From assembly GCF_022200785.1 (NCBI RefSeq), contig NZ_CP087585.1, forward strand, positions 1,736,001 through 1,800,000: DNA of 64,000 nucleotides, in the 5' to 3' direction. This DNA comes from Pedobacter mucosus. GTDB taxonomy: Bacteria > Bacteroidota > Bacteroidia > Sphingobacteriales > Sphingobacteriaceae. A program made the translations under genes and the position numbers. The notes below the pieces were generated by a model, which saw nothing but the letters and a program-made list of their open reading frames with translations, was not told the origin of the DNA and ran no database searches. Positions 7,949 to 17,077 of this stretch are shown here, in pieces. The stretch's first letter is position 1. Every line of letters begins with the position of its first letter.

Positions 7949-10009
7949 TTACGATTGGTGCTTGGTTTTTAAGTAATTATAAATGTCTACCTGAGCCCTA
8001 GTTTTTTTGCTCAATCTGTTTTTATGGTATTTGTTATTATTTAAGGCGTTAATCTGCCTAGATTTGGTATTATCTTGCAATTGCAAATCAATAATATCCT
8101 GAATCTCTTGTTTAACATCTGGATCTAGAACTGGGAAACCGACCTCAACTCTATGTTCAAAATTGCGACTCATTAAATCTGCGGATGATAAATACATATC
8201 ATTTTTGCCATTATTCCCAAAAATATAAACCCTGGCGTGTTCCAAAAATTTATCAATAATGCTTATTGCTGTAATGTTTTCGCTAAAGCCTTTTACGCCG
8301 GGAACTAAACAGCAAATTCCCCTAATAATCAGTTGAATTTTTACGCCTGCATTGCTCGCATCGTAGAGCTTAGAGATGATACCTTCATCTGCCAAACTAT
8401 TTGCTTTTAGCAGTATGTAAGCAAGTTTTCCAGCCTTGGCATTTCTAATTTCACGGTTAATGAAGTTGATCATTTTAGATCTGCTTTCCAACGGAGAAAC
8501 AATTAAATGCTTAAAACCTTTGGTTACTGTTCGCTTATTTAGCGCATCAAAAAGCTTAACTAAATCGTTTGTAATTTCTTTTTTAGCAGTAAAAATACTG
8601 TGATCACAATATAATCCAGCTGTTTTCTCGTTGAAATTACCAGTTGCTAAATTTGCATAATAAACCGGTTTATCTTTTTCAATACGCTTAACCAAACATA
8701 TTTTGGAGTGTACTTTATAATCTGTTAAACCATAATTTACTTTAACACCTTCTTCCATCAAGCGGCTGGTCCAAAAAATATTTGCCTGTTCATCAAAGCG
8801 GGCTTTTAACTCTAATAAAACCGAAACAGCTTTACCATTTTTTGCCGCATTTATAAGCGCATTTATCACTTTTGAATTTTCTGCCAAGCGATATAAAGTG
8901 ATCTGTATTTCGACCACTTTAGGATCGATTGCAGCTTCCCGCAAAAATAAAATAATGTAATCGTAAGATTGATATGGAAGGTTGACCAAATAATCCCGCT
9001 GTGCGATTTTAGCAAAAACACTTTCTGTTCTATGCAAGCCATGCACTTTTAAAGGAACATTCGGAGGATATTCCAATGCTTTTGATCCAACATTTGGAAA
9101 GGAAATAAAATCTCCGAATTTATGGTAACGATTACCGGGTATTAAACTTTCAGCTTCGAGCTTTAATTTATTTACCAAAACGGTAAGCATGTTTAAAGGC
9201 ATTGCAGAATCATAAAGCAAACGCATTGGTTTACCTTTTTTACGCTTTTCTAAACTGTTTTTTAAATCCTCGATAAACTTATCATTGATATTTTTATCAA
9301 TATCAAGTTCGGCATCTCTTGTTAATTGAATAGAAAAAGCCTCTAATTTATCATAAGAAAAGATATAAAATATGTCATCCAAGCAATAGCGGATAATATC
9401 TTCAGCAAGTATGATAAACTTTAAATCATTAGTTTCTGGTAAAACTAAAAACCTGGGCAAGTTAGGTGGTATCTCAATTAATGCATATTTCTCTCTTAAC
9501 TTGGTATCTTGCTTAGATAGTTTGACGAAGAAATATAAGAATTTACCTTTTAATTCAGGGAAAGGTTTATCAATATCCAACATGATTGGCACCAAATTGG
9601 AAAGGATTTTATCTCTAAAATGATTTTTAACAAACTCACCCCTACTTACATTCAGCTGCGTATCATTTAAGATAAATATTCTATTTTGAGCAAGTTCATT
9701 TATTAAAGTTGCCTGAAAAAGCTGCTCAAATTTACGTTCCTGCTTTACAACGATATTTTTTATTTCATTTAAAATTTTTTTTGGGTTAAAACCTAAAAGC
9801 GCTTTCGCCTTTTCATTAAGGTTAGTTAAACGCGTCATGGTGGCCACACGCACTCGATAAAATTCTTCCAGATTAGAGGAAAAAATAGATAAAAACTTAA
9901 TCCGCTCTATTAAAGGTACTGTTTCATCTGCGGCCTCTTGTAGCACACGTTCATTAAAATATAACCAACTTATTTCGCGATTAAAAAATGGAATTTTCTC
10001 TTTGCTCAT
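7949..10009 (-). CDS. ppk1: polyphosphate kinase 1
   Basis: The enzyme makes long-chain polyphosphate reversibly from ATP. The N-terminal domain begins FFNREISWLYFNERVLQEA. The phospholipase-D-like catalytic half contains LKARFDEQANIFWTSRLMEEGVKVNYG and YKVHSKICLV, whose His is the expected phosphorylated residue. TGNFNEKTAGLYCDHSIFTA and a second half with SSADLMSRNFEHRVEVGFPV follow. The 686-residue length is normal for PPK1. It lies directly upstream of ppx and near the polyphosphate-glucokinase-like gene, so synthesis, degradation and possible use of polyphosphate are encoded within 8 kb. Confidence 0.97.
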   Translation of the reverse strand: MSKEKIPFFNREISWLYFNERVLQEAADETVPLIERIKFLSIFSSNLEEFYRVRVATMTRLTNLNEKAKALLGFNPKKILNEIKNIVVKQERKFEQLFQATLINELAQNRIFILNDTQLNVSRGEFVKNHFRDKILSNLVPIMLDIDKPFPELKGKFLYFFVKLSKQDTKLREKYALIEIPPNLPRFLVLPETNDLKFIILAEDIIRYCLDDIFYIFSYDKLEAFSIQLTRDAELDIDKNINDKFIEDLKNSLEKRKKGKPMRLLYDSAMPLNMLTVLVNKLKLEAESLIPGNRYHKFGDFISFPNVGSKALEYPPNVPLKVHGLHRTESVFAKIAQRDYLVNLPYQSYDYIILFLREAAIDPKVVEIQITLYRLAENSKVINALINAAKNGKAVSVLLELKARFDEQANIFWTSRLMEEGVKVNYGLTDYKVHSKICLVKRIEKDKPVYYANLATGNFNEKTAGLYCDHSIFTAKKEITNDLVKLFDALNKRTVTKGFKHLIVSPLESRSKMINFINREIRNAKAGKLAYILLKANSLADEGIISKLYDASNAGVKIQLIIRGICCLVPGVKGFSENITAISIIDKFLEHARVYIFGNNGKNDMYLSSADLMSRNFEHRVEVGFPVLDPDVKQEIQDIIDLQLQDNTKSRQINALNNNKYHKNRLSKKTRAQVDIYNYLKTKHQS

Positions 10010-10089
10010 TTAAAAAAATAAAAATTCCTGTTGATAGGAAAGCCCAAAACTGCACATTAATTTGTTAAGTCGATGTTAATTTATCTATA

Positions 10090-10103
10090 TGTTAACGTTA
10101 ACA
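10090..10103. repeat. 14-bp perfect palindrome TGTTAACGTTAACA
   Basis: The sequence is its own reverse complement and contains two GTTAAC hexamers. It lies 81-94 bases upstream of the ppk1 start and just past the stop codon of the histone-like gene on the same strand. That position would suit an operator for ppk-ppx, but no second copy was found in the window to support this. Confidence 0.5.
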
Positions 10104-10105
10104 AA

Positions 10106-10645
10106 TTATTTTTTGTTTACAGGTTTAACTACTTTTTTTACTTCCGGAACTGGCTTCTCTACACTTTTAATTTCAACTGTTTTTTTTACTGCAGTTTCAG
10201 CTTTTTTCTCTGCAACTGGAGATTTGATGACTGGCTTTGCAATAACTTTTTCCGCAGTTGCTTCTGTAGATATTGCATTAACCTTTACACTGTTTACGGC
10301 AGGCTTAGCTTCAGAAATTGCTTTTTTAACCATCTTCTTCGCCGATTTTTCTGCTTTAGTTGTGGCTTTATTAATAGATTTTGTTGCGTCACTGCCTTCC
10401 TTAGCCGATGACTTAACTAAATCATCTATTTTTTGGCCAACATCTGATTTTATTACCGTAAATTTTTTGGTCAGCTTTTTAGTTACACGCTTACTTGCTT
10501 TTGCTACCTCATCACTAATTTCATTTACATCGTGACCTAAACTTTTAATCACATCCATAAACTTTTCAGTTATAGATTGTTCAAGTTGTTTTTTAACATC
10601 CTTCTTAATTATCTTCTTTTCAGACTTTGGTTTAGTATTTTTCAT
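10106..10645 (-). CDS. Lys/Ala-rich histone H1-like basic protein
   Basis: This 179-residue protein is dominated by Lys, Ala, Val, Thr and Ser. A more ordered N-terminal part (about residues 15-75, VKKQLEQSITEKFMDVIKSLGHDV) contains DVNEISDEVAKASKRVTKK. A low-complexity tail follows with repeated K-K-A/V-V and KPV units, resembling bacterial histone H1-like or AlgP-like proteins. It has no signal peptide or membrane segment. A nucleoid-associated role is inferred from composition only. Composition bias also allows an intrinsically disordered protein of another kind. It is divergent from yajQ and about 96 bases upstream of ppk1. Confidence 0.75.
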   Translation of the reverse strand: MKNTKPKSEKKIIKKDVKKQLEQSITEKFMDVIKSLGHDVNEISDEVAKASKRVTKKLTKKFTVIKSDVGQKIDDLVKSSAKEGSDATKSINKATTKAEKSAKKMVKKAISEAKPAVNSVKVNAISTEATAEKVIAKPVIKSPVAEKKAETAVKKTVEIKSVEKPVPEVKKVVKPVNKK

Positions 10646-10719
10646 ATAATTTTTCGTTTTTTTGTATGATAATATGTAGTGAATAAATCTACTTAATTTT
10701 TTACTTTAAAGCTAAAAAC

Positions 10720-11211
10720 ATGCCTTCTTTTGATATTGTGAGTAAAGTTGATGCGCAAACACTTGATAATGCGATTAATAATGCCAAAAAGGAAATCCTA
10801 AACCGATTCGATTTCAATGGCTCAAAAAGTACAGTCGATTTGGATAAAAAAACAAATGTTGTAACCATTGTTACAGAAGATGATATGCGCTTAAAAGCCA
10901 TTACAGATTCTATTATTACCAGAATGATGAAGCAAAATTTAGATCCAAAAAGTTTAGATTTTGGGAAAGAAACTCAAGCATCTGGCAATATGATTCGTAA
11001 AGAAATTACGATTAAAGAAGGTTTAGATAAAGAAGCTGCAAAAAAAGTTGTTGCGAAAATTAAGGCTAGTGGTTTAAAAGTTCAACCAGCCATAATGGAT
11101 GATCAAATTAGGGTTACCGCTAAAAAATTAGATGATTTACAAGCTGTGATTAGCTTATGCCGTGGTGAAGACTTCGGACAACCTTTGCAGTTTATTAATA
11201 TGCGCAATTAA
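10720..11211 (+). CDS. YajQ family nucleotide-binding protein
   Basis: This is a 163-residue cytoplasmic protein of the YajQ (UPF0234) family, some members of which bind cyclic di-GMP. The family start MPSFDIVSKVDAQTLDNAINNAKKEI, the central KEITIKEGLDKEAAKKVVAKIK and the end DDLQAVISLCRGEDFGQPLQFINMRN are all present. The length is typical. It is divergent from the histone-like gene with a 74-bp gap. Binding of cyclic di-GMP by this particular protein is not established. Confidence 0.95.
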   Translation: MPSFDIVSKVDAQTLDNAINNAKKEILNRFDFNGSKSTVDLDKKTNVVTIVTEDDMRLKAITDSIITRMMKQNLDPKSLDFGKETQASGNMIRKEITIKEGLDKEAAKKVVAKIKASGLKVQPAIMDDQIRVTAKKLDDLQAVISLCRGEDFGQPLQFINMRN

Positions 11212-11312
11212 TTTTATAGCTTCTTTTAAAATTCAACTAGAATGTTCCAAAAAAAATCTTAAAAAACCTTTTTCATTGTCTCTTGTTTTTAATGAACAAC
11301 AATAATAAGAAC

Positions 11313-11909
11313 ATGAAAAAAGTATTTTTAATAGGAACAGCGATTGCCCTAACCCTATCTTTTCAAGCTTGCCAAACGGCAGATAAAAAATCATCAACAA
11401 CTAAAGATAGCGTTTCTGGAGATACCACAATGGTAAATGGAAACCACGTTGTTGGTGCCGAAAGTACGGAAACAGGGGTTGATGAAGAAGGTGCAACATT
11501 TTTAAAGTCTGCTGCAGCTGGTGGAATGATGGAAGTAGAAGCTGCTAAAATTGCGCAAAAGAATGCTAGTAATTCAACAGTAAAAGATTTTGCTGCTAAA
11601 ATGCTTGCTGATCATACTAAAGCAAACAAAGAATTGAAAACATTAGCACTTAATAATAAGGTAATAACACCAGATTCTTTAGGTGCAGAAGAACAAATGC
11701 ATTTAAAAGAAATGAAAAAAATGACTGGCGCATCCTTTGATAAACATTATATGGATATGATGGTTACAGATCACGATAAAACTGTAAATCTATTTAAACA
11801 AGGTCTTACTAACAAAGATCAGGATATTAAAGCATTTGCGAAAAAGACACTTGTTGTAATTGAAGAACATGATAAAATGGCGAAAGATATCGTAGCAAAT
11901 CTGAAATAG
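11313..11909 (+). CDS. DUF4142 lipoprotein
   Basis: This predicted lipoprotein has a four-helix, ferritin-like DUF4142 domain. The start at 11313 (MKKVFLIGTAIALTLSFQAC) gives a compact lipoprotein signal with Cys about 19 as the acylated residue. In-frame TTG 11283 and ATG 11292 would only add a polar extension. The domain runs over about residues 60-198, with AKIAQKNASNSTVKDFAAKMLADHTKAN and FDKHYMDMMVTDHDKTVNLF, whose conserved His and Asp residues are typical. Function is unknown; relatives are often stress-induced envelope proteins. A terminator follows at 12072. Confidence 0.9.
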   Translation: MKKVFLIGTAIALTLSFQACQTADKKSSTTKDSVSGDTTMVNGNHVVGAESTETGVDEEGATFLKSAAAGGMMEVEAAKIAQKNASNSTVKDFAAKMLADHTKANKELKTLALNNKVITPDSLGAEEQMHLKEMKKMTGASFDKHYMDMMVTDHDKTVNLFKQGLTNKDQDIKAFAKKTLVVIEEHDKMAKDIVANLK

Positions 11910-12071
11910 TAATTTTAGATTCAATTTATTGGATATTTAGTCCAACAGCTTTTTATGGCTAGCTGAAGTTTGTTTGAGTTTATATAAATTCAGAATTTAA
12001 TCTTTTCAGATTTTATTATCAAAATCATGTTTCAATCAAAACAAAAATAACCTACATCATATTTTAGAAAG

Positions 12072-12101
12072 AAATCCTGATTCATCATCAGGATTTTTTT
12101 A
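12072..12101 (+). terminator. rho-independent terminator after the DUF4142 gene
   Basis: The stem AAATCCTGAT / ATCAGGATTT (12072-12081 and 12087-12096) has a 5-base loop and is followed by a T run. It ends the DUF4142 transcript about 160 bases past the stop codon. Confidence 0.85.
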
Positions 12102-12200
12102 TTATCATTTGAAATGTTTGAAAACCATCATTTTTAATGAAATTTATGCTAATAAAAAAAATTAAAATTATATTTCGTCGTTAAATACAAAATACAATCA

Positions 12201-13811
12201 ATGAATAATTATATTATGAAAGCGCTATTTGGTGTTGCACTTGTAAGTGCAGTTCCATTTTTAGCAAATGCTCAGAAACCGAATTGGCAAAATTTAGATC
12301 TTAAAACTGATACTACTTTTGGGATTAGTACCGAAAAAGCTTATAAAGAACTTCTAAAAGGAAAAAAATCTACCCGAGTAATTGTTGCTGTAAACGATGG
12401 TGGCGTAGATGCTCAACACGAAGATTTGAAGCGCATTATGTGGGTTAATGCAAAAGAAATCGCGGGGAATGGCAAAGACGATGACAAAAATGGCTACATA
12501 GATGATATTCATGGATGGAATTTTTTAGGTGGTCCGAAGGAATCTATTAATAATGAAACCTTAGAACTAACGCGTTTGGTTCGTCGTGATCAAGTTAGAT
12601 TTGCAAGTGCAACTGATGCAAACGTAGCAGAAAAGGATAAAAAAGATTTTGCTGATTTTAAAACGCAAAGGGCTGATTTAGAAAAACAACTAGCGGAAGC
12701 AAAAGGAAATTTAGCTGGGATTAATGGTTTTAAAAATGCATTAGATGCCGTAGTTAAAAAAATTGGAAAAGAGAATCCCACAGCTGAAGATTTCGCAAAT
12801 TTTAAACCGACTACAGATATTGAAGGTCGTATTCAAAGTGCTTTAGCTGAGCCGCTTAAAGAAACAACATTTAAAGCGTTTTATGAGGATCAAATTATGG
12901 AAGGCGTTAAATACTATAGTCAACAAGCCAATTACAACCTAAATGTAGATTTTGATCCTCGTGGTATTGTTGGTGATGATCCGAATAATAGTAAAGAAAA
13001 GTTTTACGGTAATAATGATGTTGCTGGTCCGGATGCAACGCATGGAACTCATGTTTCAGGAATTATAGCTGCTGATAGAACTAACAAACTGGGTATAATG
13101 GGTGTTGCGGATAATGTGGTGATTATGGGCGTTCGTTGTACACCAAATGGTGATGAACGTGATAAAGATGTAGCAAATGCAATCCGTTATGCGGTTGATA
13201 ATGGAGCAAAAGTTATCAATATGAGTTTTGGAAAAGCTTACAGCTGGGATAAAGCTACAGTAGACGCGGCTGTTAAATATGCAGTTGATAAAGACGTACT
13301 TTTAGTGCATGCAGCAGGTAACGATAATAAAGACTTAGAAATCGAGAATAACTTTCCGACTCAAAAGTACTTGGATGGAACCATTGCAAGTTCATGGATT
13401 ACAGTTGGTGCATCTGGTCCGAAGGATGATGAAACCTTAAAGGCAAGTTTCTCAAATTTTGGGAAAACGCAGGTTGATGTTTTTGCTCCCGGTGTAAATA
13501 TTAATTCAACTGTTCCCGGATCAAAATATAAAGAAGAAAATGGTACCAGTATGGCATCGCCGGTTGTTGCAGGTTTAGCGGCATTAATTCGTTCTTATTA
13601 TCCAAAACTAACGGCAGTTCAAGTAAAAGATATCATCATGAAATCGGTGTCGAAAGTAAACCACAATGTATCCTACAAAAAAGGCGAAGGTCCGGATGCT
13701 CCAGATGTTTCTGTTCCTTTCTCTGATTTATGTGTAAGCGGTGGTATTGTTAATGCTTACAATGCATTAAAAATGGCTGCTACTTATGATGGTAAATCGG
13801 TTGCAAAATAA
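12201..13811 (+). CDS. S8 family serine peptidase (subtilase)
   Basis: This is a secreted or periplasmic subtilisin-like protease. The signal peptide is MKALFGVALVSAVPFLANAQ if translation starts at 12216; the ATG at 12201 adds five residues. The catalytic triad is visible: Asp in IVAVNDGGVDAQHEDLK near residue 67, His in DATHGTHVSGIIAADR near 282, and Ser in NGTSMASPVVAGLAAL near 450. About 215 residues lie between Asp and His, far more than in subtilisin, and hold a Lys/Glu/Ala-rich, probably helical insertion (about residues 130-240). No C-terminal sorting domain is seen. A strong terminator follows directly. Confidence 0.95.
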   Translation: MNNYIMKALFGVALVSAVPFLANAQKPNWQNLDLKTDTTFGISTEKAYKELLKGKKSTRVIVAVNDGGVDAQHEDLKRIMWVNAKEIAGNGKDDDKNGYIDDIHGWNFLGGPKESINNETLELTRLVRRDQVRFASATDANVAEKDKKDFADFKTQRADLEKQLAEAKGNLAGINGFKNALDAVVKKIGKENPTAEDFANFKPTTDIEGRIQSALAEPLKETTFKAFYEDQIMEGVKYYSQQANYNLNVDFDPRGIVGDDPNNSKEKFYGNNDVAGPDATHGTHVSGIIAADRTNKLGIMGVADNVVIMGVRCTPNGDERDKDVANAIRYAVDNGAKVINMSFGKAYSWDKATVDAAVKYAVDKDVLLVHAAGNDNKDLEIENNFPTQKYLDGTIASSWITVGASGPKDDETLKASFSNFGKTQVDVFAPGVNINSTVPGSKYKEENGTSMASPVVAGLAALIRSYYPKLTAVQVKDIIMKSVSKVNHNVSYKKGEGPDAPDVSVPFSDLCVSGGIVNAYNALKMAATYDGKSVAK

Positions 13812-13830
13812 TTAATAAATGCTTTAACGT

Positions 13831-13860
13831 AAAAGGGCGAACTGTTTAGTTCGCCCTTTT
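13831..13860. terminator. strong terminator after the subtilase
   Basis: A perfect 13-bp stem AAAAGGGCGAACT / AGTTCGCCCTTTT with a GTTT loop begins 20 bases after the subtilase stop codon. The flanking A and T runs let it work in both directions, so it could also end the convergent molybdenum enzyme operon. Confidence 0.92.
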
Positions 13861-13967
13861 ATGTTTTTAACAATTTTTATATTTCACTTCAAGCTATTAT
13901 TTAATATCTATTAAGCGCTGACTAAATAAGTATATTCAGCCATATAAAAGATTAGTAGTAAAATTTA

Positions 13968-16091
13968 TTAAGCCAAAATTTTATCAGGCGTTATAGGCAA
14001 AGTTCTAATTCGTTTCCCCGTTGCATTAAAAACTGCATTGGCAACAGATGCAGAAAAACCAATTAAGGCAATTTCGCCCATTCCTTTTGCACCCATCGGG
14101 TTAATGTACGGATCTGGTTTATTGATAAAATGAACTTCAATTTCAGGAACATCTGCATTAACTGGAACATGATAGTCAGCAAAATTATTGTTGATATATC
14201 TGCCATAACGATGATCAATAACCGACTCTTCAGTTAATGCCATTCCGATACCACCCACGGCACCACCAACCATTTGACTACGAGCTGTTTTAGGACTAAC
14301 AATAGCGCCCGAATCACCTACTGAAACAATTTTATCTACTTTTACAACGCCAGTTAAACTGTTGACTTTTACTTTAACAAAGTGGATTGAAAAAGAATAC
14401 ATGGAATATTTTTCTCTTTCTTTTCCCGCCTGACTATCTTTTGTAATTTCTACAGATGGAAGGTTATTTTTCTTTAACACCTCCACAAAATTTGATGTAG
14501 CATTCATATTCGAATTGGCTGCTAATTCAGCAATTGCTGATTTTAATGCTACGCAAACATCATTAACAGCAGAGCCAACGGTTGATAAGGTAGCAGAACC
14601 GCCTTGACTTGGAGCTGTTGGCAGAGAGGAATCACCTAATTCGAAACTGATTTTATTGACTGGAATTCCTGTAACCCGATGCGCAATTAACGTCATTCCA
14701 GTTCCCGTTCCCGGACCAATATCGCTTGTAGCACTTTGTAAAACTAACGTTCCATCATTTTTTAAAGTTCCTTTTACACTTGCCTTTCCTCGGTTTGCGT
14801 TAAAAACACCAATACTTACGCCGTATCCAGTTTTCCACGAACCATTTACATTTGTTCCGGGTTCATTTTTTCTATCGCTCCATCCGATTTTACTAGCGCC
14901 AATTTTGTAGGCTTCTTTAATATTTTTATCGGAAAATGGTTTGTTCCTTTGCTGATCAATCTCTGGATCATTCAAGATTCTAAAATCCAAAGGATCCATG
15001 TTTAAAGCATGCGCCAGCTCATCAATAGCACTTTCTAGGGCAAAAGCACCTGTTGCTTCTCCAGGGCCACGCATCCAAATCGGCACACCTAAATCCACAG
15101 GAACAACAGTATAGGATGTATTTACATTATCACATTGGTACATGAATTTGGCCATATTAACAACGCCTTCAGTAAAATTTTCATAAACAGAGGTTTCACC
15201 AAATGCTTTATGTGTAATCCCTGTTAATTTACCATCTTTATTTGCGCCTAAACCAATGGTTTGTACAGCTGCTGGGCGATTACCAACCATCGTAAACATC
15301 TGCATCCTGGTAATTACCAATTTTACAGGCTTCCCAATTTTTTTTGAAGCCATGATTGTTGCAATCTCCAATGGCCAGGTTCTCAGTCCCATTCCGAAAC
15401 CACCGCCCACAAATTCTGAGTTAACTTGAATATTTTCAATAGGAATTTTAAAAACATTCGCTATTGTACCTTGTGTGGCTTTTACACCTTGTGTCTTTGC
15501 ATATACAACAACTTTATCATTTGGTCTCCAATCGGCAATTATGCCATGCAATTCCATTGGATTATGCGTTTCGATTGGTAGAATATATTGCTTTTCAATA
15601 CTTACCTCCGCAGTTTTATAAGCATTTTCTATCCCTCGTGTATAATCAGGCTGACCTTGAAGTTTTTTCGATTGAGGATCCTTTACCGCTTTTTCAAAAT
15701 CAGTATTGAAAGCATCTTTTGCATAAGTTGCTCTTACTAAAGATGCTGCATAAGTTGCCCTCTCAAAAGTATTTGCTACAACAATTGCAATTGGCTGCCC
15801 ATTATAAAATATCTTGTCTGTATAAAAAATCTTCATTGCTGAACCGCCTTCTTGCTCATATTGAGCTGCTGCTGGCTTGTTTAGGTGTGATACAACAGCA
15901 ATAACTCCGGGTGCTTTTTCAGCTGCTTTTGTATCTAACGCTGTTATTTTCCCTTTAGTTATGGTACTGGTAACCAAAACACCATAAGTTAAACCAGGTA
16001 ACTCATATTCTGCAAAATATTTAGCTTGTCCGGTTACTTTAAAAACTCCATCAACGCGATCATTATCGTCTTTTATTAATCGATTTTCCAT
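13968..16091 (-). CDS. paoC: molybdopterin-binding subunit of aldehyde oxidoreductase (PaoC-like)
   Basis: This is the large catalytic subunit of a xanthine-oxidase-family enzyme that probably oxidises aldehydes. Residues 1-110 form the aldehyde oxidase a/b hammerhead domain. The Moco-binding part shows EFVGGGFGMGLRTWPLE, MRGPGEATGAFALESAIDELA and GPGTGTGMTLIAHRV. Near the C-terminus, GAKGMGEIALIGFSASVANAV contains the expected catalytic Glu in KGMGE. The 707-residue length matches PaoC. It is the last gene of a three-gene operon, 2 bp after the FAD subunit. No PaoD-type cofactor-insertion chaperone or Moco biosynthesis gene is near. Confidence 0.93.
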   Translation of the reverse strand: MENRLIKDDNDRVDGVFKVTGQAKYFAEYELPGLTYGVLVTSTITKGKITALDTKAAEKAPGVIAVVSHLNKPAAAQYEQEGGSAMKIFYTDKIFYNGQPIAIVVANTFERATYAASLVRATYAKDAFNTDFEKAVKDPQSKKLQGQPDYTRGIENAYKTAEVSIEKQYILPIETHNPMELHGIIADWRPNDKVVVYAKTQGVKATQGTIANVFKIPIENIQVNSEFVGGGFGMGLRTWPLEIATIMASKKIGKPVKLVITRMQMFTMVGNRPAAVQTIGLGANKDGKLTGITHKAFGETSVYENFTEGVVNMAKFMYQCDNVNTSYTVVPVDLGVPIWMRGPGEATGAFALESAIDELAHALNMDPLDFRILNDPEIDQQRNKPFSDKNIKEAYKIGASKIGWSDRKNEPGTNVNGSWKTGYGVSIGVFNANRGKASVKGTLKNDGTLVLQSATSDIGPGTGTGMTLIAHRVTGIPVNKISFELGDSSLPTAPSQGGSATLSTVGSAVNDVCVALKSAIAELAANSNMNATSNFVEVLKKNNLPSVEITKDSQAGKEREKYSMYSFSIHFVKVKVNSLTGVVKVDKIVSVGDSGAIVSPKTARSQMVGGAVGGIGMALTEESVIDHRYGRYINNNFADYHVPVNADVPEIEVHFINKPDPYINPMGAKGMGEIALIGFSASVANAVFNATGKRIRTLPITPDKILA

Positions 16092-16093
16092 AA

Positions 16094-17077
16094 TTACGCT
16101 TTAGATTTTGCAAAGTTTAAGGCCTCAATAATAGAATTAGGAGCAAGTTTAAGTTTGAAGTTATTTTCTCCAAATCCTTTGGCATTAACCATGGCCAACT
16201 TTGCTGCCTGTTCAAAGTTTTCTGTTGTTGCTTCTTTTCCTTTTAAAAAGTTTTCTGCTGCTGTTAAACGCCAAGGTTTATGCGCCACGCCGCCCATTGC
16301 CAAGGAAATATTATAAATTTTATTATCCTTAATTTCCAAACCTGCAGCCACTGATACCAACGCAAAAGCATACGATGCCCGATCCCTAACTTTTAAATAA
16401 TAGGAATTTTTAGCCAAATTATTCATTGGAATTTCCAAACGGATAATCATCTCATCTGCTTTTAAGTTATTGTCTAACTGAGGTGTATCTCCCGGTAGGC
16501 GATGAAAGTCTTTAAATGAAATTTTTCTCTCAGCTTTAGAGTTTGAAATGATTACTTCAGCATCTAAAGCAACTAAAGCTACACACATATCACTGGGATG
16601 CACCGCAATACATTTATCAGATGTACCAAAAATGGCATGCATTCTATTGAAACCTTCCATAGCGCCACAACCTGTTCCTGGTACACGCTTATTACATGGC
16701 ATTTCCGTATCGTAGAAATAGCCACAACGTGTTCGCTGCATCATATTACCACCAACAGTTGCTACGTTTCTAAGTTGTGCTGATGCACCAGCCTGAAGTG
16801 CCCATGAAAGTAATGGCAACTGCTCTTTAATTAACTTATTATCTGCTACAGCCGTATTTGTGGCTAAAGCTCCAATATGTATTTTGTTGCCAACTTGTTC
16901 TATTTGCTTTAACGGAACGTGATTAATATCAATTAATTTTTCAGGCGCTGAAACTCCTCTTTTCATTAAATCGATAAGGTTAGTTCCGCCAGCTAAAAAC
17001 TTAGCGTTTTTATCTTTTACCAACAAAGCTAAAGCCGATTTAGCAGTAGTTGTTCTTAGGTATTGAAAGTTAATCAT
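16094..17077 (-). CDS. paoB: FAD-binding subunit with extra [4Fe-4S] site (PaoB-like)
   Basis: This subunit passes electrons from the molybdenum centre to FAD. The N-terminal FAD-binding domain has FLAGGTNLIDLMKRGV near residue 30 and the second loop VATVGGNMMQRTRC near 115. The segment from RCGYFYDTEMPCNKR to GTGCGAMEGFNRMHA, then TSDKCIA, carries the extra Cys set that in E. coli PaoB binds a [4Fe-4S] cluster absent from ordinary xanthine dehydrogenases. The CO dehydrogenase flavoprotein C-terminal domain follows. At 327 residues the length matches. Its start overlaps the stop of the 2Fe-2S subunit gene (ATGA). Confidence 0.93.
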   Translation of the reverse strand: MINFQYLRTTTAKSALALLVKDKNAKFLAGGTNLIDLMKRGVSAPEKLIDINHVPLKQIEQVGNKIHIGALATNTAVADNKLIKEQLPLLSWALQAGASAQLRNVATVGGNMMQRTRCGYFYDTEMPCNKRVPGTGCGAMEGFNRMHAIFGTSDKCIAVHPSDMCVALVALDAEVIISNSKAERKISFKDFHRLPGDTPQLDNNLKADEMIIRLEIPMNNLAKNSYYLKVRDRASYAFALVSVAAGLEIKDNKIYNISLAMGGVAHKPWRLTAAENFLKGKEATTENFEQAAKLAMVNAKGFGENNFKLKLAPNSIIEALNFAKSKA

